From Anaerolineae bacterium (GTDB taxonomy: Bacteria > Chloroflexota > Anaerolineae > JACIWR01): a stretch of 16,549 nt of DNA. Position 1 is the stretch's first letter. Each line of letters begins with the position of its first letter. Location: positions 1 to 16,549 of the forward strand of contig JAGGZG010000097.1 of NCBI GenBank assembly GCA_021162125.1, in the 5' to 3' direction. This document shows, one piece after another, positions 14,580-16,549 of the stretch. The notes under the pieces are model-generated. The model was not told the origin of the DNA and ran no database searches. It worked only from the letters and a program-made list of their open reading frames with translations. A program made the position numbers and the translations under genes.

Positions 14580-14899
14580 TCAGAAAACGGGTTTCCTATC
14601 CAAGTAGTGCTCCATAGGCAGATGATATTGGGCAGCAAAAATTGTGCGCACGCATTCTTCGTACACATCACCAATCTTGCGATGGATGCTGGTAATCGTC
14701 CCGCCTGAGAGAGCGGCGGCGATGTATTCCGGTGAATCAAGGCCAAATATCGAGTACACAGGATCATTGGCAAACACCTGTCCGAGTTCGGCGGCTGTCA
14801 GCTTGTTTGGGCCACGCCCGTGAGCAGGGCGATATTGGTCAAGGCGGGATGATGCAAGAGGATAATAGACTTCAGCGTGTCCTGTAAGTTGTCCGGCAT
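14580..14899 (-). pseudogene. Frameshifted, truncated gene remnant (possible type II restriction-endonuclease-like N-terminus)
   Basis: An ATG at 14899 with GAGG about 9 nt upstream opens MPDNLQDTLKSIILLHHPAL... for 33 codons, then stops. From about 14815 a second frame continues as RGPNKLTAAELGQVFANDP... down to the TGA at 14580. Inserting one C in the GGCGTGGCC stretch (near 14814-14820) restores a single frame of about 107 residues: LLTG, then RGPNKLTAAEL. The joined product holds an IHRKIGDVYEECVRTIF segment that looks like the helical start of some type II restriction endonucleases. That match is from memory and tentative. The gene is short and ends next to a MITE-like element, so it is probably also truncated. 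It starts 16 nt after the GH114-like gene. Confidence 0.6.
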
Positions 14900-14915
14900 C
14901 GTTTTCTTCCTCACG

Positions 14916-15875
14916 TCAATCGGGCTCGTGGCCGGGGTTGATGGTGAGCTGGTCCAGAGCACGCACGGTGCAGAAGGGAACGTAGCCCTTGTCCTGGGCT
15001 TTGGCGTAAGCGTCATCTATGTTGGACCTGGTGGTGGCGTAATCCACAGTCAATACCAGCTTGCCCGCCGCCGCAAAGATGTCCAGGTAACCCTCGATCT
15101 CGGCCGTCACCTGGGGCGGGGTGGCCTGGTCGTCGACATCATAGCCGTAGTAGGTATCTTCCTGGCCGATGCCGGTCACGGTGTTCACGTAGTCAGTGTA
15201 GTTCACGGCCAGTTCAGCACCGTTCTGGGGGAAGACGCCGAAACCGGGGCGGCGAGCGCGGGCATAGGCGGCGATGTCCAGCACGAAATCTACCATCTCT
15301 TGGGCGGCCGTCGTGCGCCCCTGATCTTCGTAGTACTCGTAGGCGTCAATGATGTCCAGGTAGACCCCGTCGAAGCCGGCGGCGATGATCTTATCCAGGT
15401 AACTATCGGGGGAGCCGTAGATGATGGCCTGCCAGTCCGGGTACCAGTACTTGACCTTGTAATTGCCCGGCCAGTCGGGATTCTCCGCGTCCAGCCATTC
15501 GGGGTTGCCCGGCGTCCATCCGGCCTGCCAGTAATAGCGGTAGTCCTCCGCCTCACCGATGCTCATGTAGGCCACGACCGACTTGTCGCCGCCAGAACTG
15601 TGTCGCAGGGCGTTGATCTGGGCGGCGGTGTACTCTCCGGCCGCCGTGCCATCGGACGAGTAATCCATCACCACGAGATCGTACTTGCTCTGCCCGACGG
15701 CTTCCAGGTCCACATTCTGTAGCTGGTAGAGCCAGTCGTTGACCGCGTTCCAGTCGGGCACGCCGTATCCCTTGAACGTGATGGGGAGATAGGCACAGGG
15801 GGTGACGGTGTCCGCCCTGGCGATACATCCGCCGATGACCAACATCATCGCCAACAGGGCCCACATTCGGCGCAC
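14916..15875 (-). CDS. GH114-like (endo-alpha-1,4-polygalactosaminidase / TM1410-type) lipoprotein
   Basis: From GTG 15875 the product is 319 aa. It has a lipoprotein signal: MRRMWALLAMMLVIGGC with a lipobox ending in C17. The mature part is a TIM-barrel-like domain. Landmarks are YDLVVMDYSSDG near the start, VAYMSIGEAEDYRYYW, WLDAENPDWPGNYKVKYW, FDGVYLDIIDAYEYY and FPQNGAEL. These match the GH114 / TM1410 family, linked to cleavage of galactosamine-containing exopolysaccharide. Acidic residues in MDYSSD and YLDIID are the likely catalytic positions. The frame opens at ATG 15890, but that ATG lies in the Shine-Dalgarno (GGAGGTGA, 15889-15882). GTG 15875, 6-8 nt later, gives a cleaner signal peptide. 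It is transcribed from its own divergent promoter and should act at the outer face of the membrane. Confidence 0.9.
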   Translation of the reverse strand: MRRMWALLAMMLVIGGCIARADTVTPCAYLPITFKGYGVPDWNAVNDWLYQLQNVDLEAVGQSKYDLVVMDYSSDGTAAGEYTAAQINALRHSSGGDKSVVAYMSIGEAEDYRYYWQAGWTPGNPEWLDAENPDWPGNYKVKYWYPDWQAIIYGSPDSYLDKIIAAGFDGVYLDIIDAYEYYEDQGRTTAAQEMVDFVLDIAAYARARRPGFGVFPQNGAELAVNYTDYVNTVTGIGQEDTYYGYDVDDQATPPQVTAEIEGYLDIFAAAGKLVLTVDYATTRSNIDDAYAKAQDKGYVPFCTVRALDQLTINPGHEPD

Positions 15876-15919
15876 AGGTTTCACCTCCATGGGTTGGGGT
15901 GCTCACCTCACCGAATCGA

Positions 15920-15948
15920 ATTGTACTCCATTTTCGTCTGCTGGGCAA
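15920..15948 (-). promoter_or_regulatory. Sigma70-like promoter of the GH114-like gene
   Basis: On the minus strand: TTGCCC (15948-15943, 4 of 6), a 17-bp spacer, then TACAAT (15925-15920, 5 of 6). Transcription would start near 15913, about 38 nt before GTG 15875. Its -35 lies only 6 bp from the -35 of the divergent TPR-gene promoter. Confidence 0.65.
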
Positions 15949-15954
15949 GCGCAG

Positions 15955-15983
15955 TTGCCAGACTGAGCGCTTTGTGGTAAGAT
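15955..15983 (+). promoter_or_regulatory. Sigma70-like promoter of the TPR protein gene
   Basis: TTGCCA (15955-15960, 5 of 6), a 17-bp spacer, then TAAGAT (15978-15983, 4 of 6). An 8-bp word TGAGCGCT occurs in the spacer (15964-15971) and again downstream (15995-16002), 31 bp apart or about three helical turns. That makes it a possible operator pair around the -10. Confidence 0.6.
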
Positions 15984-16037
15984 GTGACAAGTAATGAGCG
16001 CTGAGTAACGAGTACCCCGCCACTAGAGGGGTTGAAG

Positions 16038-16549
16038 ATGAGCGGGACTGAGGGTAATACCCAGATAGCTGCCCTGATGCGGGCGGGTATAGCCGCTGCC
16101 CGATCCGGCGACCGTGCCCTGGCCCGGCGCTGCTTTCGTCAGATCGTGGGGCTGGACCCGCGCAACGAGACAGCCTGGCTGTGGTTGGCCGGTCTATCCG
16201 ACGATCCTCGTGCCAGCCTGGCCTACCTGAGCCGCGCACTGGAGATTAACCCGGAGAACGCGCGGGCCAAAGCCGGACTGCGCTGGGCCCGCCGCCGGCT
16301 GTCGGCGCGGACTGCTGCGCCCCGGGCCCCGGCCCCATCCGCTCCGCCGCCGCTCCGCGTCGTGGACCGGGGAGAATTGCCCCGGAGGCGCAAACCCGTT
16401 ACCCGTAACCAGGGACTGGTTTGGGTGATGATCGCCCTGTTTGCCGTGGCATTCTTAGGGTTGGGTCTGACCCTCGTCGCCCTGGACGCGCCACAGGCAG
16501 TGATGGCCGCTCTTTTGCCCACGCCCACACCGACCGCTACGGCCACGTC
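16038..16549 (+). CDS. TPR-containing single-pass membrane protein (partial, runs off right edge)
   Basis: I translated this frame myself; it is open from ATG 16038 to the window end, 170 codons. Residues 8-85 hold about two TPR-like helical pairs (AARSGDRALARRCFRQIVGLDP and ASLAYLSRALEINPENARA, given in part). A Pro/Ala/Arg-rich linker covers about 92-125. A single membrane helix is near 127-148. The sequence then enters a Thr/Pro-rich stretch (PTPTPTATAT) that probably leads to an extracytoplasmic domain beyond the window. GGGG lies 6 nt before ATG, and a good promoter is just upstream. This TPR/TM/Thr-Pro design resembles proteins I associate with Anaerolineae; the missing C-terminal domain decides its function. 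Confidence 0.85.
   Translation, partial: MSGTEGNTQIAALMRAGIAAARSGDRALARRCFRQIVGLDPRNETAWLWLAGLSDDPRASLAYLSRALEINPENARAKAGLRWARRRLSARTAAPRAPAPSAPPPLRVVDRGELPRRRKPVTRNQGLVWVMIALFAVAFLGLGLTLVALDAPQAVMAALLPTPTPTATAT

Noticed and set aside
14443..14580. TTGACA at 14574-14569 (minus) as a promoter for the amidohydrolase gene
   Set aside because: The -35 match is perfect, but no -10 is found at 16-18 bp.
1..16549. tRNA or rRNA genes
   Set aside because: No cloverleaf-like segment or conserved rRNA motif was found in the intergenic stretches on either strand by eye; a tRNAscan run would settle it.

Overview
The window most likely comes from a Chloroflexota bacterium, probably Anaerolineae-like and possibly a metagenome-assembled genome. 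This is inference. It rests on GC-rich coding DNA, a zinc-ribbon/TM/Thr-Pro-linker/LysM protein, a TPR/TM/Thr-Pro protein, a GT39-type transferase with a C-terminal beta domain, a DUF1385 protein, and many GC-rich palindromic repeats between genes. No rRNA, tRNA, CRISPR array, plasmid origin or phage module was seen.

Layout. (1) 1-6306, minus strand: a signalling-to-exopolysaccharide block, read right to left. It holds an OmpR-type response regulator, a large REC-GAF-GAF-PAS histidine kinase, a polysaccharide co-polymerase/BY-type tyrosine kinase with an unexpected C-terminal excisionase-like HTH, and an O-antigen-ligase-like membrane protein that runs off the left edge and appears N-terminally short. 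Upstream of the regulator lies an 11-bp-phased direct-repeat array placed like a PhoB/OmpR activator site, plus a 24-bp imperfect palindrome. (2) 6371-7513: a repeat-rich island around a 118-aa orphan receiver gene. Two three-hairpin modules in opposite orientation bracket that gene. (3) 7553-10764: a DUF1385 membrane protein (plus strand) converges on an HD-domain / thioesterase / LysM series (minus strand). A perfect 15-bp-stem hairpin occurs at both ends of the LysM gene. (4) 10808-12992: divergent sigma70-type promoters and a GT39-type membrane glycosyltransferase. (5) 13089-15875, minus strand: an MTA/SAH-deaminase-type amidohydrolase, a MITE-like palindromic element, a frameshifted and truncated gene remnant, and a GH114-like lipoprotein. 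(6) 15920-16549: back-to-back divergent promoters and the 5' part of a TPR membrane protein cut by the right edge.

The clearest functional theme is envelope and extracellular polysaccharide: the BY-kinase, ligase-like protein, GT39 protein, GH114-like lipoprotein and LysM protein. The two-component pair lies directly upstream of the polysaccharide genes. The best candidates for something new are the kinase-HTH fusion, the phased repeat array before the regulator, and the inverted hairpin modules whose stems carry compensatory changes.
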